A stretch of DNA of 29,822 bases, taken from Alistipes sp. CAG:268. Lineage in GTDB: Bacteria; Bacteroidota; Bacteroidia; Bacteroidales; Rikenellaceae. Location of the stretch: assembly GCA_000434235.1 (NCBI GenBank), contig FR891992.1, positions 1,323 to 31,144 on the forward strand. Direction: 5' to 3'. The translations under genes and the position numbers were made by a program. Positions 8,639 through 15,219 of the stretch are shown here, piece by piece; position 1 is the first letter of the stretch; the number at the start of each line of letters is the position of its first letter. Under the pieces are notes generated by a model, which saw nothing but the letters and a program-made list of their open reading frames with translations, did not search any database and was not told where the DNA came from.

Positions 8639-11600
8639 ATGACATTCTTCAAACGCTGGAACAACATCGTCGGCTGGACGGTCTTCGCCATTGCCGCAGC
8701 CGTCTACCTGATGACGATGGAACCGGTTTCGAGCCTCTGGGACTGCTCGGAATTCATCGCCACCTCCTACAAACTCGAAGTGGGGCACCCGCCCGGGGCC
8801 CCGTTGTTCATGATGCTGGCACGCCTGGCCACGCTCTTCGCTTTCGGCGACCCGGACCTGGTCGGTATGGCCGTCAATGCCATGAACTCGCTGGCCAGCG
8901 CCTTCTGCATCCTCTTCCTCTTCTGGACCATCACGCACCTGGCGCGGCGCCTGGTAACCCGCGGCGGTGCGGAGCTGACCCACGCCCGGGCGTGGGCCGT
9001 GCTCGGAGCCGGAGCCGTCGGCGCCCTGGCCTACACCTTCACCGACACCTTCTGGTTCTCGGCCATCGAGGGCGAGGTCTACGCCCTCTCGTCGATGTTC
9101 ACGGCACTGGTCGTGTGGCTCATGCTCAAATGGGAGGAGCAGGCCGACCAGCCCCACGCCTCGCGCTGGATCGTGCTGATCGCCTACCTGATGGGCCTCT
9201 CGATCGGCGTGCACATCCTCAACCTGCTCACCATCCCGACGCTGGCCTTCATCTACTACTTCCGCAAGACCGAGCAGGTGACCTTCAAGGGCGTGGTCTA
9301 CACGACACTCATCGCCTGCGCCGCCCTGCTGTTCGTGAACAACATCATCATCCCCTACACGGTATGGATCGGCGCACAGATCGACACGCTGTTCGTCAAT
9401 ACGTTCGGGCTGCCCGCCAACTCGGGCATGGTGCTCTTCGCCCTGGCGCTGATCATCGGGATGGGCTGGGCTTCGTGGAAGGCCCACTGCAAGGGCCGCG
9501 TCGTGCAGAACATCCTGCTGCTCTCGACCACGATGATCCTCGTCGGCTTCTCGTCCTACGCCTCGATGACCATCCGGGCCGCAGCCAACCCGCCGATGAA
9601 CTCCAACAACCCCAACAACCCGCATGCGCTGCTGTCGGTGCTCAACCGTGACCAGTACGGCAGCCGCCCGCTCCTGTTCGGCGCCTACTACTCGGCACCT
9701 CCCGAGGATGTTGTGGAGAAGACGGTCACCTACCTCGACGAGGACGGCAAATACAAGGAGGCCAAGGTGCTCACGGGATACACCCATGCCCCGGAGTTCA
9801 CACACTTCTTCCCCCGCGTGTGGAACTACCTCAAGGGGGAGAAGGAGTACAAGCAGTGGGCTGCCTACCGCACGAAGATGGAGGTCGTCCGTGACGAGAA
9901 CGGGCAGGTGGTCCGCGACGAGAACGGGCGTCCCAAGCAGCAGGAGGTCGTCGATTTCGGCCGCAAACGGATCTACACCGACCGCTACGGGGAGACGCGC
10001 ACGGTCGTCGAGCCGACCTTCGCCGAGAACCTCAACTTCTTCTTCAACTACCAGCTCTCGTACATGTACTGGCGCTACTTCCTGTGGAACTTCGTGGGAC
10101 GCCAGAGCGACATACAGCCCTCGCAGACGACGATCACCGACGGCAACTGGCTCTCGGGCATCCGGTGGATCGACGAGAAATACCTCGGCCCGCAGGACAA
10201 CCTGCCCCGCGAGGTGGCCGGAAACAAGGGACGCAACACCTACTATTTCCTCCCCTTCCTGCTGGGTCTCATCGGCCTGCTCTACCAGCTCAACCGCGAC
10301 CCGCGCAACTTCTCGATCGTCATGTGGCTCTTCGTCATGACGGGCATCGCGCTGGTCTTCTACTTCAACACCTCGCCCAACGAGCCGCGCGAGCGTGACT
10401 ACGTCTACGCCGGATCGTTCTACGCCTTCTCGATTTGGATCGGCTTCGGCGTGCTGGCCATCCGCGAGCTCATCGTGTGGCTCACGCGCCGCGACACGAA
10501 GGCCGTGGCCCTGGCCGCCACCGTCGTCTCGATGGGCGTGCCGGCGATCCTCGCGGCACAGAACTGGGACGACCACGACCGATCGGGCCGCTACATGGCC
10601 CGCGACATCGGTTGGAACTACCTCCAGTCCACCCTGCCCAACTCGATCATCATCAACTACGGCGACAACGACACCTTCCCGCTCTGGAACAACCAGGAGG
10701 TCTACGGCGTACGCCCCGACGTGCGGATCATGAACACCTCCTACCTCGGCGGCGAATGGTACATCGACGAGATGAAGACCAGGGCCAACGACGCCCCCGG
10801 CATCCCCTTCTCGCTGCCCAAGAGCAAGTACACCTACGTGAACGACTACGTGCCCATCGTCGAGAAGATCAACTATGCGGCCGATATCCGCGAGGTGATC
10901 GACTTCGTCCGCGACGACAGCCCGCGCAGCAAACTCCAGTACTCGGACGGCTCAATGGTGGACTATATCCCCGTGCGGCGGATCGCCCTGCCGGTGAACA
11001 AGGAGAATGCCATCGCCTCGGGCATCGTGGCCGAAAAGGACCGCGACCTGATGGTGGACACGGTCTACCTCAACCTCAAGGGCGACGCGCTGCAGAAGAA
11101 CGAACTGATGCTGCTCGACATGCTCGCCAACTTCGACTGGAAGCGCCCGATCTACCTCACGCAGGTCTACATCTTCCAGAGCCTCGGCCTGCTGGACTAC
11201 CTCCAGTTCGACGGATATGCCTACCGCTTCGTACCGATCCTGACACCCGTACACAACCCCTATGAGATCGGACGGGTCGATCCCGACTACGCCGCCCCGC
11301 TGCTGCGCGACACGTTCCGCTACGGCAACCTCGCCGATCCGGACGTCTACGTCGATTTCTTCACGCAGCACCACCTGGCGGCCTCGCACAGCCGCGAGGC
11401 GTTCGCCACGGTAGCCAAGGAGCTGCTTCGGCAGAACCGCGTCGAGGAGGCCGTCGAGCTGCTCGACCTGGGTCTCGAACGGCTCCCGACCTCGCAGATC
11501 CGGTTCACGGATGCGAACACCTATCCGTTCCTCGAGGCCTACTACGCCGCCTCGTCGCTCGGCGACGGAACCGCGGCCGAAAAGGGCGACTCGCTGCTGC

Positions 11601-11866
11601 GCGAATATGCCCAGACGCTGATCGAGTACATCGAATACTACCTGCGCTTCGACGGCGCCCAGGGCGACATGGTCTCCGGCCTGATCGACGAAAAGCTCGA
11701 CCAGCTGGGAGATATCTACTACCTGGCCAACTACGCCGGACGCAATGAAATCGTAGCCGAACTCAACGACTACTACCGCTCGCTGGGCGTGCCCGAAGAG
11801 CACCTGCTCAATGCCGGCGATTCGCTCCGCCCGGCCGATACGGTACAGCCGCTGCCTGTCGAATGA
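8639..11866 (+). CDS. DUF2723 multi-pass membrane protein (putative GT-C-like glycosyltransferase)
   Basis: A 1075-aa protein with a large hydrophobic N-terminal half and a soluble C-terminal part. The N-terminus carries the DUF2723 signature: L-W-D-C-S-E-F-I at 33-40 followed by Y-K-L-E-V-G-H-P-P-G-A-P-L-F. The acidic residues Asp35 and Glu38 sit in the first external loop, where GT-C-type glycosyltransferases hold catalytic acids. A role in lipid-linked sugar transfer is therefore plausible but is inference. About 10-13 membrane segments are spread to roughly residue 640. Residues from about 900 look helical and TPR-like (V-E-E-A-V-E-L-L-D-L-G-L-E-R-L). DUF2723 proteins are very common in Bacteroidetes. 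The gene has its own promoter and terminator and stands alone. Confidence 0.88.
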   Translation: MTFFKRWNNIVGWTVFAIAAAVYLMTMEPVSSLWDCSEFIATSYKLEVGHPPGAPLFMMLARLATLFAFGDPDLVGMAVNAMNSLASAFCILFLFWTITHLARRLVTRGGAELTHARAWAVLGAGAVGALAYTFTDTFWFSAIEGEVYALSSMFTALVVWLMLKWEEQADQPHASRWIVLIAYLMGLSIGVHILNLLTIPTLAFIYYFRKTEQVTFKGVVYTTLIACAALLFVNNIIIPYTVWIGAQIDTLFVNTFGLPANSGMVLFALALIIGMGWASWKAHCKGRVVQNILLLSTTMILVGFSSYASMTIRAAANPPMNSNNPNNPHALLSVLNRDQYGSRPLLFGAYYSAPPEDVVEKTVTYLDEDGKYKEAKVLTGYTHAPEFTHFFPRVWNYLKGEKEYKQWAAYRTKMEVVRDENGQVVRDENGRPKQQEVVDFGRKRIYTDRYGETRTVVEPTFAENLNFFFNYQLSYMYWRYFLWNFVGRQSDIQPSQTTITDGNWLSGIRWIDEKYLGPQDNLPREVAGNKGRNTYYFLPFLLGLIGLLYQLNRDPRNFSIVMWLFVMTGIALVFYFNTSPNEPRERDYVYAGSFYAFSIWIGFGVLAIRELIVWLTRRDTKAVALAATVVSMGVPAILAAQNWDDHDRSGRYMARDIGWNYLQSTLPNSIIINYGDNDTFPLWNNQEVYGVRPDVRIMNTSYLGGEWYIDEMKTRANDAPGIPFSLPKSKYTYVNDYVPIVEKINYAADIREVIDFVRDDSPRSKLQYSDGSMVDYIPVRRIALPVNKENAIASGIVAEKDRDLMVDTVYLNLKGDALQKNELMLLDMLANFDWKRPIYLTQVYIFQSLGLLDYLQFDGYAYRFVPILTPVHNPYEIGRVDPDYAAPLLRDTFRYGNLADPDVYVDFFTQHHLAASHSREAFATVAKELLRQNRVEEAVELLDLGLERLPTSQIRFTDANTYPFLEAYYAASSLGDGTAAEKGDSLLREYAQTLIEYIEYYLRFDGAQGDMVSGLIDEKLDQLGDIYYLANYAGRNEIVAELNDYYRSLGVPEEHLLNAGDSLRPADTVQPLPVE

Positions 11867-11906
11867 CGATACGAAGGGGTTGCCCAACCCCACATGCAAA
11901 TACGAG

Positions 11907-11938
11907 AAAGCCCCGACCTTGAAGTCGGGGCTTTTTTT
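11907..11938 (+). terminator. Intrinsic terminator after the DUF2723 gene
   Basis: The stem AAAGCCCCGAC / GTCGGGGCTTT with a six-base loop is followed by a run of seven T. Because an A run flanks it on the other side only weakly (TTTCTCG on the minus strand), it may also stop leftward transcription, less efficiently. Confidence 0.9.
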
Positions 11939-11940
11939 GG

Positions 11941-12059
11941 CGGCATGCCGCAACGGGCGAATGCGACGGGCGGAATTTCCGGAAGACCGGTCGATCAAAT
12001 GGTGTGACGCAACACCCCGCCCGCCGCAGATGCACTCGTCCGAACGGCACTATTCGTGC
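11941..12059 (-). ncRNA. Candidate structured non-coding RNA, leftward
   Basis: This protein-free segment folds into one long interrupted hairpin. On the minus strand GTGCCG (12050-12045) pairs with CGGCAT (11950-11945). ACGAGTGCAT (12039-12030) pairs with ATTCGCCCGT (11962-11953) with two mismatches. GCGGCGGGCGG (12027-12017) pairs with CCGCCCGTCGC (11973-11963) over all 11 positions using one G-U. The tip holds a small hairpin GGTGT/ACACC. Two positions are G-U on this strand but A-C on the other, against one the opposite way, slightly favouring the minus strand. A TATCTTTG element (12072-12065) would start a transcript near 12059, and the hairpin at 11907-11933 could end it. The overall shape recalls 6S-type RNA, but I cannot assign a family. 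Confidence 0.4.
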
Positions 12060-12064
12060 AGCGG

Positions 12065-12072
12065 CAAAGATA
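12065..12072 (-). promoter_or_regulatory. -7 element of a leftward transcript (candidate RNA)
   Basis: TATCTTTG on the minus strand is a full match to TAnnTTTG, the same form as the ferredoxin, rarA and sulfatase promoters. No good TTTG is seen 19-21 bases upstream; that position lies inside the nested inverted repeats at 12082-12119. No leftward coding frame follows it. Confidence 0.45.
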
Positions 12073-12081
12073 AGCAATTTT

Positions 12082-12119
12082 CCGAATAATGACATATAAG
12101 TCATTACACAATTATTCGG
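12082..12119. promoter_or_regulatory. Nested inverted repeats, candidate XRE operator
   Basis: The outer arms CCGAATAAT (12082-12090) and ATTATTCGG (12111-12119) are perfect inverted copies. Inside, TAATGAC (12087-12093) and GTCATTA (12100-12106) form a second perfect pair around ATATAA. The element is A+T-rich and sits 22 bases before the XRE gene and over the upstream side of the leftward -7 element. Autoregulation by the XRE protein is inference. Confidence 0.5.
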
Positions 12120-12127
12120 GGAAACCG

Positions 12128-12135
12128 TTCCTTTG
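12128..12135 (+). promoter_or_regulatory. Possible -7 element of the XRE gene
   Basis: TTCCTTTG differs from TAnnTTTG at one base and lies five bases before the ATG at 12141. If used, the message would be leaderless or nearly so. Confidence 0.3.
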
Positions 12136-12140
12136 TCCCG

Positions 12141-12374
12141 ATGAAACAACCGTGGCGCGATACGATCCTACTGAAAGCGATAGCCCGCAGGCTCAAGGAG
12201 CTGCGGGCCGCAAAGGGTGTTTCGCAGGAGACCGTCTACGAGGACACGGGGCTGCACATCGGCCGCATCGAGACCGAACGACACAACATCACGGTAAGCA
12301 CCCTCTCCCGGTTGTGCGACTACTACGGCATCACGTTGAGCGAGTTTTTCGAAGGGATCAAGGTTCCCGAGTAA
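12141..12374 (+). CDS. XRE-family helix-turn-helix regulator (77 aa)
   Basis: A small DNA-binding protein made almost only of a Cro/C1-type HTH domain. Helices are visible in I-A-R-R-L-K-E-L-R-A-A-K-G, then V-S-Q-E-T-V-Y-E-D-T-G and the recognition part L-H-I-G-R-I-E-T-E-R, followed by I-T-V-S-T-L-S-R-L-C-D-Y-Y-G-I-T-L-S-E-F-F, the usual closing helices. There is no extra sensor domain. The preceding 60 bases contain nested inverted repeats that could be its operator, facing both this gene and a possible leftward RNA. Targets are unknown. It is not next to a toxin gene or phage genes, so I see no reason to call it an antitoxin or phage repressor. Confidence 0.88.
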   Translation: MKQPWRDTILLKAIARRLKELRAAKGVSQETVYEDTGLHIGRIETERHNITVSTLSRLCDYYGITLSEFFEGIKVPE

Positions 12375-12435
12375 ACGCTCCGGACAGAGACGCCGACCGG
12401 GCCTCGGAACCGGCCCAAAGCCCGCAACGGAACAG

Positions 12436-12480
12436 GAAACAGGAACCCCGCATCGACAGTCGATGCGGGGTTCCTGTTTC
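12436..12480. terminator. Perfect 45-bp palindrome, probable two-way terminator
   Basis: Two 22-base arms, 12436-12457 and 12459-12480, are exact inverted copies around a single base. The outer part is GAAACAGG / CCTGTTTC and the core is CCCCGCATCGAC. It lies between the convergent XRE and acyl-CoA ligase genes. The position suggests a shared bidirectional terminator, although there is no long T run. Confidence 0.65.
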
Positions 12481-12546
12481 GGATGCGATGCGCCGATACG
12501 GCCGGGGCCGCGGACCGCAGACATCGTCCACGGCGAATGCCGGCGG

Positions 12547-14187
12547 TCAGGCTCCCTCCTTGCCGCGCTTGTTGTAGAGGAAACGCTTGATCTTGTGTGT
12601 CGGGGTCTTGACAAACTCCTCCTTCTCCTCGACTACCTCGGAGATCTTCGAGAAGCGGTTCACCTTCGAATTGACGAACTCGATGATCTCCTTCTTGAGC
12701 TGCTCGGTCTTGGCCTCGAGTGCCTCCTTGCGCGTCTCCCATCCCTCGCGCCAGTCGTCGATCATCGCCTCGATCTCGTCGCGGTTGAAGTGTACGAGCG
12801 CCACCAGACGGCCCTCGTGCTCGGTAACGATCGAGTCGGCAATGCAGACGTGCGAGTTGAGCACGCTCTCGATATCCTCGGGGTAGATGTTCTCACCGCC
12901 CGGGCCGACGATCATGTTCTTCAGGCGCCCCTTGATGTAGAGCCAGCCGTCCTTGTCGAACTCGCCCAGGTCGCCCGTGCGGAACCATCCGTCGGCCGTG
13001 AAGGCCTCGCGGGTCGCGTCGGGATTCTTGAAATACCCCAGCATGACGCTCGGCGTGCGGGCGACGATCTCGCCCTGCCGCGTGTCGGGATTGACGTTGT
13101 CCAACCGGAGTTCCACACCCGGAGCAGCGGGACCCGTCGAACCGAGCCGCACCTGTGCCGGCGCGGCACCGGCCAGCAGCGGCGCCGTCTCGGTCAGCCC
13201 GTAGCCGATGGCATAGGGCACCCGGGCCTCCAGCAGGAACTGCTCGGCACCGCGGTCGAGCTTCGCCCCGCCGATACCGAGGAAGCGCAACCGCCCGCCG
13301 AAGAGTTTCATGAGCTTCTTGCCCGCCACGCGGTGGAGATAGCGGCGCGTAAATCCCACCCGGTAGAGCGAACGCCAGAAACCGTTGGAGTGGAACTTGG
13401 CGAGCACCTGGTGGCGGTAGATCTTCTCGATGATGAGCGGCACGATGAGCATCACCGTAGGCCGCACGGCCCGCAGTGCGGGCATCAGGGCCGAGGCCGT
13501 GGGCGGACGGTCGAGGTAGACGACCCGGGCACCCATCGAGAAGGGATAGATCATGCCGATCGAACATTCGTAGGTGTGCGACAGCGGCAGCACCGAAAGG
13601 AAGACGTCGCCGCCGCCGATGGGGAAGATCGCGGCCGACATGTCCACCTGCGCACAGAGTGCGCGGTGGGTGAGCATCACGCCCTTGGGCTTGGAGGTCG
13701 TGCCCGACGTATAGATGATGACGGCCAGGTCGTCGGGCGAAGGCACCGACATGGAACCCTCGCCACGCACCCGCTGCGAGATGACGCCCAGGTTCTTGGT
13801 GCGGACCACGACGTTGAGCCGCTCGATCGTATGGCGGGAGAGCTTCGTGAAGAGGCGGTCCGAAACGAGCAGCGCCCGTGCCTCGGAGTGCTCGATGATC
13901 ATGTCGAGTTCCTCGCCCGAGAAGTCGGGAAGGATCGGCACGACAATCATGCCGGCCGTCGTTACAGCGTAATAACAGACGCCCCAGTTGGGCATGTTGC
14001 TGCTCAGCAGAGCCACCTTGTCGCCGGCCCGCAGGCCCGCACCGCAGAGGATCTCCTGCACGCGGGCGATCCGGCGTCCGACTTCGGCATAGGTCAGCTC
14101 CTCACCGTCGTACATGGAAAACGCAACCCGGTCGGCGAATTTTTCCACGCTGTTGCGAACCAGTCCGTACAGAGTATCGATTGTCAT
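12547..14187 (-). CDS. Long-chain acyl-CoA synthetase-like AMP-forming ligase
   Basis: A 546-aa member of the ANL adenylating enzyme superfamily, most like long-chain fatty-acid:CoA ligases. It should activate a carboxylic acid with ATP and pass it to CoA. Motifs: the P-loop V-I-I-Y-T-S-G-T-T-S-K-P-K-G (about 156-169), G-Y-G-L-T-E-T-A-P (A5), G-W-F-R-T-G-D-L-G (A7) and a C-terminal K-N-M-I-V-G-P-G-G-E-N-I-Y-P (A8 hinge and lysine region). The C-terminal tail is longer and more charged than in many ligases. The ATG at 14187 (M-T-I-D-T-L-Y) is chosen over an upstream in-frame codon at 14262, which would place the start inside the divergent promoter region. The exact acyl substrate is not visible. 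Confidence 0.9.
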   Translation of the reverse strand: MTIDTLYGLVRNSVEKFADRVAFSMYDGEELTYAEVGRRIARVQEILCGAGLRAGDKVALLSSNMPNWGVCYYAVTTAGMIVVPILPDFSGEELDMIIEHSEARALLVSDRLFTKLSRHTIERLNVVVRTKNLGVISQRVRGEGSMSVPSPDDLAVIIYTSGTTSKPKGVMLTHRALCAQVDMSAAIFPIGGGDVFLSVLPLSHTYECSIGMIYPFSMGARVVYLDRPPTASALMPALRAVRPTVMLIVPLIIEKIYRHQVLAKFHSNGFWRSLYRVGFTRRYLHRVAGKKLMKLFGGRLRFLGIGGAKLDRGAEQFLLEARVPYAIGYGLTETAPLLAGAAPAQVRLGSTGPAAPGVELRLDNVNPDTRQGEIVARTPSVMLGYFKNPDATREAFTADGWFRTGDLGEFDKDGWLYIKGRLKNMIVGPGGENIYPEDIESVLNSHVCIADSIVTEHEGRLVALVHFNRDEIEAMIDDWREGWETRKEALEAKTEQLKKEIIEFVNSKVNRFSKISEVVEEKEEFVKTPTHKIKRFLYNKRGKEGA

Positions 14188-14219
14188 AACAGTGTCTTTA
14201 TAACGGCGTAACGATAACG

Positions 14220-14248
14220 CGAAATTACGGTACGAAATTACGAATTTC
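14220..14248. promoter_or_regulatory. Repeat cluster between acyl-CoA ligase and queG
   Basis: CGAAATTACG occurs twice, at 14220-14229 and 14233-14242 (13 bases start to start). The second copy also forms the inverted repeat GAAATT-ACG-AATTTC (14234-14248). On the minus strand each copy contains TAATTTCG, a one-mismatch -7 element for the ligase. An operator role is inferred from the position between divergent genes. Confidence 0.4.
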
Positions 14249-14262
14249 CCGTTAAAAATCAC

Positions 14263-14270
14263 TATTTTTG
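14263..14270 (+). promoter_or_regulatory. -7 element of queG
   Basis: TATTTTTG is a full match to TAnnTTTG, 15 bases before the ATG at 14286, giving a leader of only about ten bases. No clear -33 TTTG is present at the standard distance. Confidence 0.6.
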
Positions 14271-14285
14271 AACCAAAATATCAAC

Positions 14286-15209
14286 ATGCTCGACAGGCAG
14301 AACATTCTGAAGGCAGCGGCAGATCGGGGTTTCGACCTCTGCGGCGTCGTACCGTGCCGGCATCTGGCCGAAAACGAAGCCCGTTTCCGCAACTGGCTGT
14401 CATGCGGTTACCAGTCGTCACTGGGCTATCTGGAGCGAAATACCGAGAAACGGTTCGACCCCCGCCTGCTGGTCGAGGGCGCCCGCACGGCCGTGGTCTG
14501 CGCCGTCGCCTACAAGAACCGCGCAAGCGGAGGATACGCCCCGGAATGCCGCACGAAGGTGGCCTCGTATGCCGCGGCATGCGACTACCACACGACGCTG
14601 CGCGGCATGCTGCACGGCCTGCTCGAGGAGCTCAGGGGCGCCAACCCGGACCTTCGCGGCCGGGTCTTCGTCGATACGGCCCCGCTGGCCGAGAAGCAGC
14701 TGGCCGTGGAGGCGGGTCTGGGGTGGATCGGCCGCCAGTCGCTGCTCGTCACCCCGCAATACGGCACCTTCGTCGTGCTGGGCGAGCTGCTTCTGGACCA
14801 GGAAGCCGACAGCTACGACACCCCCTTTGCCGGGTCTCGCTGCGGGACGTGCCGCCGCTGCATCGAGGCATGCCCCACGGGAGCCATTCTGCCCGACCGC
14901 ATGATCGACACGGGGCGCTGCATCGCCTGCCACACCATCGAACGGCAGCCCGACACGCCGATCGGCCTCAACGGCTGGATCTTCGGCTGCGACACCTGTC
15001 AGAACGCCTGCCCGTGGAACGACCGCACGCCGCAACACCGCAACCCGTCCTTCGACCCGCTCTTCGACCCCCGGTCGATGGATGCCGCCGCATGGCGGGA
15101 GCTCAACGAGGAGGCCTTCGCCGAACGGTTCGGCCGAACGCCGCTCATGCGCAGCGGTCTGCAGCGGATCCTGAAGAACATCGACGACGGAGGGCCGGAG
15201 CAGCCGTGA
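14286..15209 (+). CDS. queG: Epoxyqueuosine reductase
   Basis: The 307-aa cobalamin- and [4Fe-4S]-dependent enzyme reduces epoxyqueuosine to queuosine at the tRNA wobble base, the last step of Q synthesis. Two cluster motifs are visible: Cys186-x2-Cys189-x2-Cys192-x3-Cys196-Pro, and Cys212-x2-Cys215 with Cys235-x2-Cys238-x3-Cys242-Pro. The active-site acid matches Asp130 in V-D-T-A-P-L-A-E-K. The start at 14286 is used because an in-frame TTG at 14268 overlaps the -7 element. It is slightly short at the C-terminus compared with HEAT-bearing homologues. It faces the fimbrillin-like gene, with only 10 bases between the two stops and no obvious terminator. Confidence 0.95.
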   Translation: MLDRQNILKAAADRGFDLCGVVPCRHLAENEARFRNWLSCGYQSSLGYLERNTEKRFDPRLLVEGARTAVVCAVAYKNRASGGYAPECRTKVASYAAACDYHTTLRGMLHGLLEELRGANPDLRGRVFVDTAPLAEKQLAVEAGLGWIGRQSLLVTPQYGTFVVLGELLLDQEADSYDTPFAGSRCGTCRRCIEACPTGAILPDRMIDTGRCIACHTIERQPDTPIGLNGWIFGCDTCQNACPWNDRTPQHRNPSFDPLFDPRSMDAAAWRELNEEAFAERFGRTPLMRSGLQRILKNIDDGGPEQP

Positions 15210-15219
15210 CCGCCTGCGG

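Noticed and set aside
14268..14285. TTG as alternative start of queG
   Set aside because: It overlaps the last bases of the -7 element, so it would lie upstream of the transcript.
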